Source: Lyophyllum atratum (Eukaryota > Basidiomycota > Agaricomycetes > Agaricales > Lyophyllaceae). Taken from it: DNA of 64,000 nt. Position 1 is the first letter of the stretch. Each line of letters starts with the position of its first letter. The stretch lies in contig JACGCN010000010.1 of NCBI GenBank assembly GCA_014905825.1, positions 992,001-1,056,000 of the forward strand, read 5' to 3'. Positions 12,268-21,419 of this stretch are shown here, one piece after another. The translations under genes were made by a program, and so were the position numbers. The notes under the pieces were generated by a model. The model saw nothing but the letters and a program-made list of their open reading frames with translations, was not told the DNA's origin and did not search any database.

Positions 12268-13744
12268 GAACAGGGGTGATCTGTTGAATGCCTTGGACGT
12301 CAAAGAGATGGAGGAATTCGGGAGGAATAGGGGTCATCATAATGTCATTTTTAATTTCTGGAGCAGTGGGTAAGTTGGATTGGAGGAGCCAGGTGGCAGG
12401 AGGTGGCAGGGAGTCTGCGGGGACTCAGAGTCTCAGACAAGAATCGAAACGACTCGGAGTAAGATGCCGAGAGTTGTTTGGCAATCACATCTGAAGAATA
12501 TCCTTGTCCAGAGACGACCAGGCTATAGACTACCAGACTTTCACCTCGCTTTCGTCAATGCTCACTGCCTGCTCAATACCAAGTTCTTCCCTTTAGAATC
12601 GTCTTTATTCCGACCACCCTCCTACTAAGTTCCTACCCATACGTTGACCGGAACATTGGTAGACTGAATGTTCTTCAGCAACACGGTTGACCTGTCGGCT
12701 TGCCTGTCGGATGTCCTTCGGGGCTCCTGGCGACGCGTCAAAACTGAAAGAATTCCAATACGACATTTTCATTCTCATAAAGGAAGAACGCCTCTGTCTA
12801 CTCGAGCTATTCACATAACTCGACGGGAATCGGGCATCTTTCTCTTCGAGCGGAGTCTGCACACGCTGTGAATACTAGTGGAATGATCTCAACATTAGGG
12901 GAGTTCAAAGAATATCCACAAACATCAGGAATTTACCGTACAAGTGGATCAAAACCAATGACAGTGTTTAAAGTATTCATTGGCGGCCGCTGGGGCGATG
13001 GCACGGCACGCAACGTACGTATCTTCTTCCTCTTCATCCCGAAACAACGACTTAGGATCCTGACAGATAAACAGACCTTCGACATACATCTGTTGATAGG
13101 CAATGGCCTTCTTCGATATGCATTTGGTCCTGCGAGTGCCGCAATGTGCATGTGGCCCAGTGGAGGTCATCGAACGTACAGAATTCATATTCAACCTTGA
13201 TATTAACGGATGCCATTCCTTCTGACTCTACACAGCCTACCATGAATCCCGACGAAAAGATTGGATGAAGCCAATCGCGTAGGCTCACAAATGGAAAAAC
13301 CACCTGCATCAGATTCAGGTCCATCATGTACGAGCGATGTCCGTATATCAAGTTGCCTGAACCAGGTTCCGTCATCGCCGACGAGGTACAAGTTCCTCTG
13401 AGGCTGCATTTCACACACATTTCTTTCTGCATACCTCCCTTCAACTCTATGATCGTTCTCCAACTCCTCCGTACCTAGGTGATGACCTTGATATACGCTT
13501 TCCAAGTAGTCCCTGGAAAGGGACAGGGATAGGCTATGGCCGCTCGAGCCTCGATATGTTTCCGGCGCAGCTTAACATCCCAGGCACCGATGCCCTCACG
13601 TTCCAACATGCCATGGGTCAAGCAGTCATGACCTGGTCGTACCCCTTCAGTTCCACGAGAAAGCTTCTCTCTGTTCCCCACCTTTCGAGTTGAATCATCA
13701 TTCTATCATTTGTGATGAATCTGCGCTCCCTCTTCGAGAGACGG
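12268..13744. other. Unresolved region, possible decayed minus-strand gene
   Basis: Several overlapping minus-strand open frames of 65-130 codons lie between 12600 and 13690 (for example 13052-13444 and 13203-13505). Stretches look protein-like, but I could not join them into one reading frame with GT-AG introns and recognise no family. They may be remnants of a gene damaged near the copia insertion point, or chance frames. Confidence 0.3.
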
Positions 13745-13749
13745 GATCC

Positions 13750-14047
13750 TGTTAGAAGGGGACTTAGCCAAGGCCGCCTTAACGATGACGCACCGAGGTC
13801 TGCCGACCCGCGTGCTCGGTCATCACATCCGGTCGTGTTTCTATTCTTAGCGTACCGTGTTCTCGATGCCGACCATCGAGAACAGTTTTCTATTCAGTCA
13901 AAGAAAAGTACTTATTAATCCATTAGTAATTCACCTACAAATTTCACAGAAAATTTACTTATAGAATCGTATATAAACCGTCTATAGACAAACGAAATAG
14001 ATACTCGTTTATCACCCAAGTGTGCCTACCGTCTACAGACTCTAACA
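13750..14047 (+). repeat. 5' LTR of copia element
   Basis: 298 bp, TGTTAGAAGG...CTCTAACA. Contains a TATA box (GTATATAAACC, about 13970-13980) that should drive the element transcript. Confidence 0.97.
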
Positions 14048-14164
14048 GGTTATCGGCCCCGATTGCGCTAGCGCTTACAAGGCACGCTTACAACGACCCC
14101 ACACCGAACTCACAAAACACATTAACATTACAACACCAGTTCGACACAAAACAAAACCTACACC
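14048..14164 (+). promoter_or_regulatory. Primer-binding region and 5' leader of copia element
   Basis: GGTTATCGGCCCCG begins immediately after the 5' LTR, where the tRNA primer-binding site of LTR elements lies. I cannot assign the tRNA. An A/C-rich leader follows up to the ATG at 14165. Confidence 0.55.
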
Positions 14165-15724
14165 ATGTCTAAAGATAGCAGCAGCAACCCCCCCATTTGG
14201 GCAGAAGAATACAAGTTCGACGGAACGAACTTCGTGGGATTCAAAAACCGCATCCTCGTCACTACCAGACTTCGCGGCGCCCTCGGATATCTCGAAGGAA
14301 ACATCACTAAACCTTCCCCGCCTCCAGCCACCACGCTCCCACCTGAACCCACCGAATGGGAATCGAGAACCCCATCCATTGACGAATGGAATAAGCGGGA
14401 CGCATGGGTCCTCGCCCTCATCGTCTATAATAGCAAGAACCCCATGGGGTACGGCATCAAACAGGATGGTACAGCGGCAGAGGCATGGAAGTCACTTACC
14501 GACATTTATGGCCAAGTTGACGCAAACGCCTCGGCCCTTGCTGAACGCACGCTCCGCAACACAAAACTCTCCGATAATGGAGACTTCGCCGAGCATATCA
14601 CCCTCCTTCGTACCAGATGGACGATGGCCGTAGAGAAGGGAGCGCAGGTCGACGACAAAGCTTTCCAAGCTATAGTATTGGCGTCGTTACCCAAGGATTG
14701 GAATATCATCGTTTCCATCTTATACTCCGCCAAAACGTCGGCCGATGCTATAGCCACGTTAACACTTCACTGGGAACGCCTAAAGGAGCAGAATACATCC
14801 AGCGCACCCTCTGCCACTGCTCTCCAGATCAAGACTTCAAAGAAATCTTCGAACTCAGACTTGAAGTGTGTCAACACGAACTGCGGTCGCACTGGCCATA
14901 CAATCGAAAACTGCTACTGGAAGGGTGGAGGAAAAGAGGGTCAGTTCCCTCCTCACTTCAGAAACCGCGGACGCACCTCGCCAGCCGAGAACACATCCAC
15001 CCCAGCCAAAAGTAACACACCGGCAGCGACTGCGAACATCGCGGACGCCACCCCTTCCCCCACCACAGACCGATCCAACTCCTCACGCGTAACCTACGCC
15101 CTCATGGCGACTATAGCCAACGAGGACCTCCCAGCATACAACTTGTCCCCTGTCGAAGCGCAGTTTGCTCCAAGGGCGATCCTAGAGGGACATCCGGATG
15201 CGACTGAAACCTACTTCACGGACTTCGCTCAGACAAAAGCTATGGTCGCGTCCAGACGAAAGCTTACCTACGCCGATTCCGGTGCGAGCGACCATTGCTT
15301 CATCGAGCGCTCCGACTTCACGGACTATGTTAAGTTCGACCCGCCACGACGAGGACAATCAGCAAACGAGGGAGGGAACTTTAGGATTCTAGGAAAAGGG
15401 ACAGTCAAGAAATATGTCGTGGTGGACGGGCATGAAACCGAACTCATCTTTTCCAACGCACTCCACACCCCCGACCTCAGCGCCAACCTTATCTCCATCG
15501 CTAAATTCGACAACGCCGGATTCTCCGTACATTTCTCGGGAGGGAAGGCGGCGTTTTATTCTCCTGACGGTCGGGTATTCATGTTAGGCACGGGCACCAG
15601 TGGTCTATACCTCTTGGAGACCAGCAGTGCAATACCACCGAACCTTGAGGCGAATTTTATCTCCACCGAACGCGCACACGAGGCGGCTCGTATCGCTGCC
15701 GAGACCGGTACCCCACCCACCTGA
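14165..15724 (+). CDS. gag-pol: Copia Gag-protease (5' part of interrupted Gag-Pol)
   Basis: Encodes a UBN2-type Gag, then a zinc knuckle (C-x4-C-x4-H-x4-C, around residues 238-253) for nucleic-acid binding in the virus-like particle. A retroviral-type aspartic protease with active-site DSGASDH (about residue 366) follows, then the protease-to-integrase linker. The stop at 15722 is not an element feature: it lies in the first codons of the nested insertion. Reading through to 15718 and resuming at 17534 continues the same frame, so this and the 17534-20464 segment were one Gag-Pol of roughly 1,490 residues. Confidence 0.95.
   Translation: MSKDSSSNPPIWAEEYKFDGTNFVGFKNRILVTTRLRGALGYLEGNITKPSPPPATTLPPEPTEWESRTPSIDEWNKRDAWVLALIVYNSKNPMGYGIKQDGTAAEAWKSLTDIYGQVDANASALAERTLRNTKLSDNGDFAEHITLLRTRWTMAVEKGAQVDDKAFQAIVLASLPKDWNIIVSILYSAKTSADAIATLTLHWERLKEQNTSSAPSATALQIKTSKKSSNSDLKCVNTNCGRTGHTIENCYWKGGGKEGQFPPHFRNRGRTSPAENTSTPAKSNTPAATANIADATPSPTTDRSNSSRVTYALMATIANEDLPAYNLSPVEAQFAPRAILEGHPDATETYFTDFAQTKAMVASRRKLTYADSGASDHCFIERSDFTDYVKFDPPRRGQSANEGGNFRILGKGTVKKYVVVDGHETELIFSNALHTPDLSANLISIAKFDNAGFSVHFSGGKAAFYSPDGRVFMLGTGTSGLYLLETSSAIPPNLEANFISTERAHEAARIAAETGTPPT
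15711..15718. repeat. Left 8-bp target duplication of nested element
   Basis: CCCCACCC, repeated exactly at 17526-17533. Eight bases is the hAT superfamily length. Confidence 0.85.
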
Positions 15725-17525
15725 TGCTGGCGTGTCTTCGCGAACCCACTCTCTGATCAGATCCACTAGGGTTCGCGAACATGCCTCTGACTTAGAGGAT
15801 GATTTCGCGAACATCGCCTCTGATCAGAAGACCATATTCGCGAATAATGCTCTGCGTTAGAAGGCTCCTACGTCCTTTCACGCACCCAGTCCCGCCTATA
15901 TACCCCGATTTGGATGGGCCCTCCCATCAGTCTCGAGCTCATCGTTCAGACCGTCAGCGCCGCCACTTCCTCATTTGGGCAAACTCCATTTAGATAGTAG
16001 CCGCGCTTCAGATGGTCGTACGGGCGTCGGACACCCTGATTTTCCTCCTGCCTCGGTAGATACTGGTACCAGCAGACGGTTGCATGGTGGAAATGACATA
16101 TATTAGTTATATCTACAACTACAGTATGTAAAGTCTAATTCCCCCCCTCCCACCAGCATCCTCAGCAGCTTCGACGTCCATCGTCGTCTAACTGTGCAAT
16201 GGTGCCGCATGTGAGCAGTACGACGCCGCACGGCGGCGTGCTCGTGTGCATCAGCACCCCTCCTCTCCGCTGTGGGCCGATCGTCGTAGCCGCTAGGGGT
16301 ACGGATGGCTGACTTGCACCTCCCCCACTCCACCACCCTGTACTTGAAGAAACAGTTGACCTTCGACCCTCTCCACCTCCTCCACCAGTAGCCAAACCTC
16401 CTCCTGCCATTGCTCCGCGTGAACCTTGCCCTTACAACCTAGCGGCGATGACTCACGAGGTGGTCCATGCTAAAGACTAACTGCAACGCCAGCTGGAATA
16501 ACGGAAGATAGAGTGTTAACGAACTTCTTAGAAGTGCGACGAGGGCTGACTTACAAAGAAGGTACTCGGCTTGATTCAAGTGAGCGTGAAGAGGCGAAGT
16601 GGATGTCGATGCAGACGTCGATGAACGAGGGGAAGTGGATACATCAGCAACGTATACGTGGCAACTCGAATTGGCGTCTCGGTCGTTACCGAGATGGTTT
16701 CACACGCTTCCTCAAGGTCGCAAACGACGACGACGAAGCTTGTAATACGTCGTTGACTGTACCTGGTGACGACTAAGACATCAATATGGGCTGAACTATA
16801 GATTTTCTTCCTACTATGTAGTTAAAATGAGGGGATTTCTCCGAGTAATCCACAAAATTTGTGTTTTACCTCGCATGTTTCCGACTGTTTCCTACCTATT
16901 GCGGACTCTAGACTACAAATACATATGAGATCATCAAGTCTTTTGATGGTTGCGTCCCACTTGTGTGCTACTTGATAGGTTCGACTATTAGACTTGCTAC
17001 ATCCCACTAGAGTTCTTGCAGACGGTGTTCAAATATAGAGACTGTTTTTTATAATTCTCAGGCTCAACTCAGGCTTTCCGACTAGTTTTCTACGCCTACC
17101 GTATTCTACAAGATTCGTGGCGGATGTGTCACACCTGTTTGCCACCTGTGTCCTACCATGTGCCACCTGTGTCCTACTGTGCATTCAATGCATCCAGCCT
17201 TGCACTTGCCATTGAAGGCTGCCCCAAATGCGGAGGATGGGAGGAGGAGAAATGGAACGTCGAGATTTGGTGGAGATAAGCGGCAACCAAAAAAGGAAGT
17301 TTTTGATCGCTGTATCGGACGACGAGCGGAGCTAATTAAGTGGCGGTGCACGTGGAGGGCGCGATGCGGCTGGCGGGAGCGACCCAAATGTCGTGGGAAG
17401 GAGGGTTCCTGAACCTATTCACGAACCCCCCTCTAATTTGTCATCCTTGTGATTAGAGGCATGTTCGCGAACCATCTTTGATCTCATCAGAGCACGGATT
17501 CGCGAATTATTGGTTACATAGCCTG
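15719..17525. mobile_element. Nested non-autonomous hAT-like DNA transposon in copia pol
   Basis: 1807 bp with no substantial ORF, flanked by the direct repeat CCCCACCC. The two ends are imperfect inverted repeats over roughly 90 bp. The left end (from about 15735) and the inverse of the right end (from about 17505) share TTCGCGAA, CTCTGAT-AGATC and GGTTCGCGAACATGCCTCT in the same order. The palindrome TTCGCGAA and close variants recur about four times near the left end and three times near the right, as expected for subterminal transposase-binding sites. Removing the element and one target copy restores the copia frame, which confirms the boundaries. Confidence 0.88.
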
Positions 17526-17533
17526 CCCCACCC
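17526..17533. repeat. Right 8-bp target duplication of nested element
   Basis: CCCCACCC, identical to 15711-15718. Confidence 0.85.
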
Positions 17534-20464
17534 TCCTGTATGGTGGCTAGATCACTCGACATCCCCGTTTCCCTCGACGTTTGGCACAGACGTTTCGGCC
17601 ACGCAGGTGTAACCGGCATTCGCGACCTCGCGAAGAAGGATCTTGTCGACGGACTAAATGTGAAAGGAGACATGGAAGTTAGAGGTGTATGCGAAGACTG
17701 CGTTTATGGCAAGCATACCGCTCGCCCCTATGATGGCACGGTCACCCCGGAAGCTGATCCTAATATCAAGGTCCACATTGATCTGTGGGGACCGGCGAGC
17801 ATTGCATCCTTGGGCGGTGCGGTGTATATGATGTTGTGTGTTGATGGGGGTACGGTACGCATGAAGGGGTTCTTCTTATCCAGGAAGGACGCGGCGACAA
17901 CGCTCACAGCATTCGAAATCTATCACAAAGAATCAGAACGTCAAACCGGCAGGAAGCTGAAATACGCGAGAATAGACGCCGGGAGGGAGTGGTTTAACGA
18001 GCTTTGGCGCGACTACTGCCAGGCCCATGGGATAATTCTAGAGTTCAGCACTCCCTACGCGCATGGACAGAATGGATTGGTTGAGCGTTGTATACGCACC
18101 ATTATTGAAGCCGTCCGATGCATGCTGGCTGACAGCGGACTTCCCAAGTTCTTGTGGGCCGAAGCCGCCGCCACCGCGATATATTTACGAAATCGACTCC
18201 CGTCGTCGAGGCATCCAGGAAGCGTGCCCGAAGAAAAATGGTCTAAGAAACGACAAGGTGTCGCACATCTGCGACCTTTCGGATGTAATGCCTTCGCCAA
18301 GGTACCGGAGGAATTGGTCACATCAAAACTAGACCCTCGATCCATCAAATACGTCATGGTGGGCTATTCCGAGAACGGATACAAATTATATGATCGGGCG
18401 TCTCGAGCTATTATTACTAGCCGAGATGTTATTTTTGAAGAGGGGATAGGACACCGGACGCTCACTGTCTACGAGGACGACGACCTACTGGGGGAGACTG
18501 AACCAACACTAAACCCTGGTACACCATCCCTTATCCACGCCAAACAACCCGTCGCGGCCCGCATCAAGGACACTGACGGGCCGTTACACGCTACATCCAC
18601 TCCTAATCCCCAGACTCACACCACACCTGCCGACCCCGTTACTGCAGAAGCACCGACTGTCACCACCGTCCCACCCGCCCCAGCCCCACCTCGTCGTTCT
18701 GCTCGGTTAGCAAACCCCAACCCTTCCTCTGCGATCATCGCGGCGCGTGAGACATTGAGTGTCGAAGAAGCCGCAAAATCCGCGGGCGAAGACTGGGCCA
18801 CGGATACGCGTCGACCTAGCGCCCTCCTCGCACACAGCGCCCACGCATATCTCGCATCTTTGGATTCTAATTCCGACACCCACGTTCCCAAGCACTATGG
18901 GGAGGCCATGCAGCGTCCGGATATCTGGATGGCACCTATGGAGGCGGAGCTTGAGATGCTGCAGAAGCGGGAGGTTTTCCGATTGGTGGACGAAGCCGAG
19001 GTACCCGCCGGAAAGAAGATTATAGGTTGTATGTGGGTCTACGCCAATAAGTACGATGCCGACGGTAACATCGTCAAACGGAAGGCTCGATTGGTAGCGA
19101 AGGGTTACACACAGATACACGGGGAGGATTACGATGAAACCTACGCCGCAGTAGTCCGACTGGAGTCTATACGCATCACCGTCGCCATCGCCGCCAAGCT
19201 CGGATTACACCTGTGGCAGATTGACTTCGTCTCTGCTTACCTCAACAGTATCAACCGTCACGTCGTATACATGCGGATTCCACCCGGGCTTCGAGGGGGG
19301 GAGGGGAAGGTCTGCCTTCTCCTCAAAACCCTCTATGGAATGATGCAGGGAGGGTACGACTGGTGGCACACCCTCAACGCATGCTACGAGAAGTTGGGAT
19401 ATATACAGTCACGCGCGGACAGCTGTGTCCGATCCAGGGTACTCGGAAACGAAAGGACCATTACCAATACCTACACCGACGACACCATTGGCGTATCCTC
19501 TACTACCGAAGGTTCAAGAATCGCCAAAGACGAACTTGCTGCCGAATACGAAACCAAGGACATGGGTGAATTAAAATTCATACTAGGAATGCGAGTCGAT
19601 CGAGACCCTATTACCGGCTCGATATCACTATCCCAACGCAACTACCTAGAACGCATCCTAGAACGTTTCGGAATGAAGGATTGCAAAGCAAATCGAACCC
19701 CATTACCACCCGGTATTCAGCTCGTCGAAACCCCTTCCCCACGACCAGAAACCGACACCTCCTTCATGAAAAACAAGCCCTATCGCGAGGTATTAGGATC
19801 CATTATGTGGGCACAAGCCGCAACTAGACCTGACCTCTCATACTCCGTCGGCTTACTCGCACGGTTCCAGTCAAACCCCGGACCCGCACATTGGCATGCG
19901 CTCCTCCACGTCCTCGGGTACATCAAAGGAACCCTCGACTACTGCCTTACGTACTCAAAGGAAGGGGACCTCAAACCGAAGGGATACATAGACGCCGACT
20001 ATGGGGGAGATCTGGACACCCGACGATCAACTGGCGGGTACGTGTTCATGATGGCTAACGGCGCGGTTTCGTGGAGTTCCAAACGCCAGAATACGGTTGC
20101 GCTATCCACGACGGAAGCCGAATACATGGCCCTTACCCGCGGGGCGCAACAAGCATTATGGATGCATAATTTCCTCCTCGAAGTCGATCTCGAACAATCA
20201 CTTCCCGCCTCTATCCACGTCGACAACACCTCAGCAATCGCACTCGCCCAGTCAACAAAAGGACACGCCCGCGCAAAACACATTGATATACGGCATCACT
20301 ATATTCGCGAACGCGTTCAAGAAGGGGATATTGAAGTCATACACATCCCTACTACCGAAAACCCCGCGGATATATTCACCAAACCATTATCTCGTGTTCT
20401 CCACGAACGCATGGTCGACCTACTCAAACTCAAGAACGGCCTTACTCGTCCGGGGGAGTGTTAG
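17534..20464 (+). CDS. gag-pol: Copia integrase-reverse transcriptase-RNase H (3' part of Gag-Pol)
   Basis: Open from 17522 past the first Met at 17540. Domains in order: an H-H-C-C zinc motif (VWHRRFGH...CEDCVYGKH); an integrase core with acidic residues in VHIDLWGP, ARIDAGREW and GLVERC; a Pro/Ser-rich linker; a copia reverse transcriptase (KARLVAKGYTQ, QIDFVSAYLNS, catalytic NTYTDDTIG); and RNase H (YIDADYGGD, STTEAEYMAL). The second integrase motif reads DAGREW where DNGGEF is usual. No internal stops, so the catalytic part looks intact. Without the nested element it is the downstream part of the 14165 frame; the split probably silences it. The stop codon (TAG, 20462) lies inside the 3' LTR. 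Confidence 0.95.
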   Translation, partial: SCMVARSLDIPVSLDVWHRRFGHAGVTGIRDLAKKDLVDGLNVKGDMEVRGVCEDCVYGKHTARPYDGTVTPEADPNIKVHIDLWGPASIASLGGAVYMMLCVDGGTVRMKGFFLSRKDAATTLTAFEIYHKESERQTGRKLKYARIDAGREWFNELWRDYCQAHGIILEFSTPYAHGQNGLVERCIRTIIEAVRCMLADSGLPKFLWAEAAATAIYLRNRLPSSRHPGSVPEEKWSKKRQGVAHLRPFGCNAFAKVPEELVTSKLDPRSIKYVMVGYSENGYKLYDRASRAIITSRDVIFEEGIGHRTLTVYEDDDLLGETEPTLNPGTPSLIHAKQPVAARIKDTDGPLHATSTPNPQTHTTPADPVTAEAPTVTTVPPAPAPPRRSARLANPNPSSAIIAARETLSVEEAAKSAGEDWATDTRRPSALLAHSAHAYLASLDSNSDTHVPKHYGEAMQRPDIWMAPMEAELEMLQKREVFRLVDEAEVPAGKKIIGCMWVYANKYDADGNIVKRKARLVAKGYTQIHGEDYDETYAAVVRLESIRITVAIAAKLGLHLWQIDFVSAYLNSINRHVVYMRIPPGLRGGEGKVCLLLKTLYGMMQGGYDWWHTLNACYEKLGYIQSRADSCVRSRVLGNERTITNTYTDDTIGVSSTTEGSRIAKDELAAEYETKDMGELKFILGMRVDRDPITGSISLSQRNYLERILERFGMKDCKANRTPLPPGIQLVETPSPRPETDTSFMKNKPYREVLGSIMWAQAATRPDLSYSVGLLARFQSNPGPAHWHALLHVLGYIKGTLDYCLTYSKEGDLKPKGYIDADYGGDLDTRRSTGGYVFMMANGAVSWSSKRQNTVALSTTEAEYMALTRGAQQALWMHNFLLEVDLEQSLPASIHVDNTSAIALAQSTKGHARAKHIDIRHHYIRERVQEGDIEVIHIPTTENPADIFTKPLSRVLHERMVDLLKLKNGLTRPGEC
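20451..20458 (+). promoter_or_regulatory. Polypurine tract of copia element
   Basis: CGGGGGAG lies directly before the 3' LTR, the expected site of plus-strand priming. It overlaps the last codons of pol. Confidence 0.6.
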
Positions 20465-20756
20465 AAGGGGACTTAGCCAAGGCCGCCTTAACGATGACGC
20501 ACCGAGGTCTGCCGACCCGCGTGCTCGGTCATCACATCCGGTCGTGTTTCTATTCTTAGCGTACCGTGTTCTCGATGCCGACCATCGAGAACAGTTTTCT
20601 ATTCAGTCAAAGAAAAGTACTTATTAATCCATTAGTAATTCACCTACAAATTTCACAGAAAATTTACTTATAGAATCGTATATAAACCGTCTATAGACAA
20701 ACGAAATAGATACTCGTTTATCACCCAAGTGTGCCTACCGTCTACAGACTCTAACA
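20459..20756 (+). repeat. 3' LTR of copia element
   Basis: 298 bp, matching the 5' LTR at every position I compared. Begins within the penultimate pol codon. Confidence 0.97.
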
Positions 20757-21331
20757 GATCCATACGGTATTGACCACGGTCCAAACTTAGGACTCCATCA
20801 TTCGAAGTGTTCCTAGTGCTTCTCCTACCTCTGGTCCTGGCGCATGTCCCTAACACGATTCGTGCGATGACTGGCGCGTCTGGTAGTCCGGCGTATCAAG
20901 AACTCCTACATTTATCTTGGCGATTGTGACTCCAGGTGAAATAGACGTACGAGCGCAGTTCCGACGATGTTCTTCTCTTGCCACGGACCGCCTTGTAAGC
21001 ATTCGAGGATGGTGGTTGCCTCTCCAATCATTGTAGGCTGTCCGTGAGGGCCTCATGTATTGAGCTACAGCAGCCATACTGCTCGACTTTCGCAATGCGT
21101 ACCTTCAGGTCCTCATGTACAGGCAGAGTGTCACCTCGAGGCCTGACAGAAGATATGCATTCTGGAACAATCCCGAGCACTGTCGCTCTGAGCGTAACGT
21201 TCCTCGCCCTTTCAGGCCAATACAACGATCAAGCTACCTCGCAGTCCGGCGATGGGAATACTGCTCACTTCCATCTGACCTGAGCGCGCTATCTTCTCCG
21301 GACGTCGCTTCACTGCGTGCCTCTCAAGAAG
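20757..21331. other. Flank of copia insertion, no confident gene
   Basis: Minus-strand open frames of 60-80 codons occur (for example 20850-21095 and 21028-21225) and read protein-like in patches, but none can be joined or recognised. They could be the 5' part of a gene broken by the copia insertion. Confidence 0.3.
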
Positions 21332-21340
21332 CTATAAAGA
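21332..21340 (+). promoter_or_regulatory. TATA box of metzincin gene
   Basis: GCTATAAAGAC, about 85 bases before the ATG at 21420, followed by a C/T/A-rich leader typical of well-expressed fungal genes. Confidence 0.55.
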
Positions 21341-21419
21341 CTACTGGAATTCACCACAAATTCTCAATCAACTCACCACCGAGATTTGAATCTTCTTCGC
21401 TCCTCCAACTTAACCAACA

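Larger units (their letters stand above)
13745..20761 (+). mobile_element. Ty1/copia LTR retrotransposon with 5-bp target duplication
   Basis: Complete element: LTRs at 13750-14047 and 20459-20756 beginning TG and ending CA (TGTTAG...CTAACA). It is flanked by the duplicated target GATCC (13745-13749 and 20757-20761). The internal order is gag, protease, integrase, reverse transcriptase, RNase H, which is the copia order. The LTRs appear identical base for base on reading, so the insertion is recent. The coding region is interrupted by a nested 1807-bp DNA element at 15719-17525. Confidence 0.97.
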
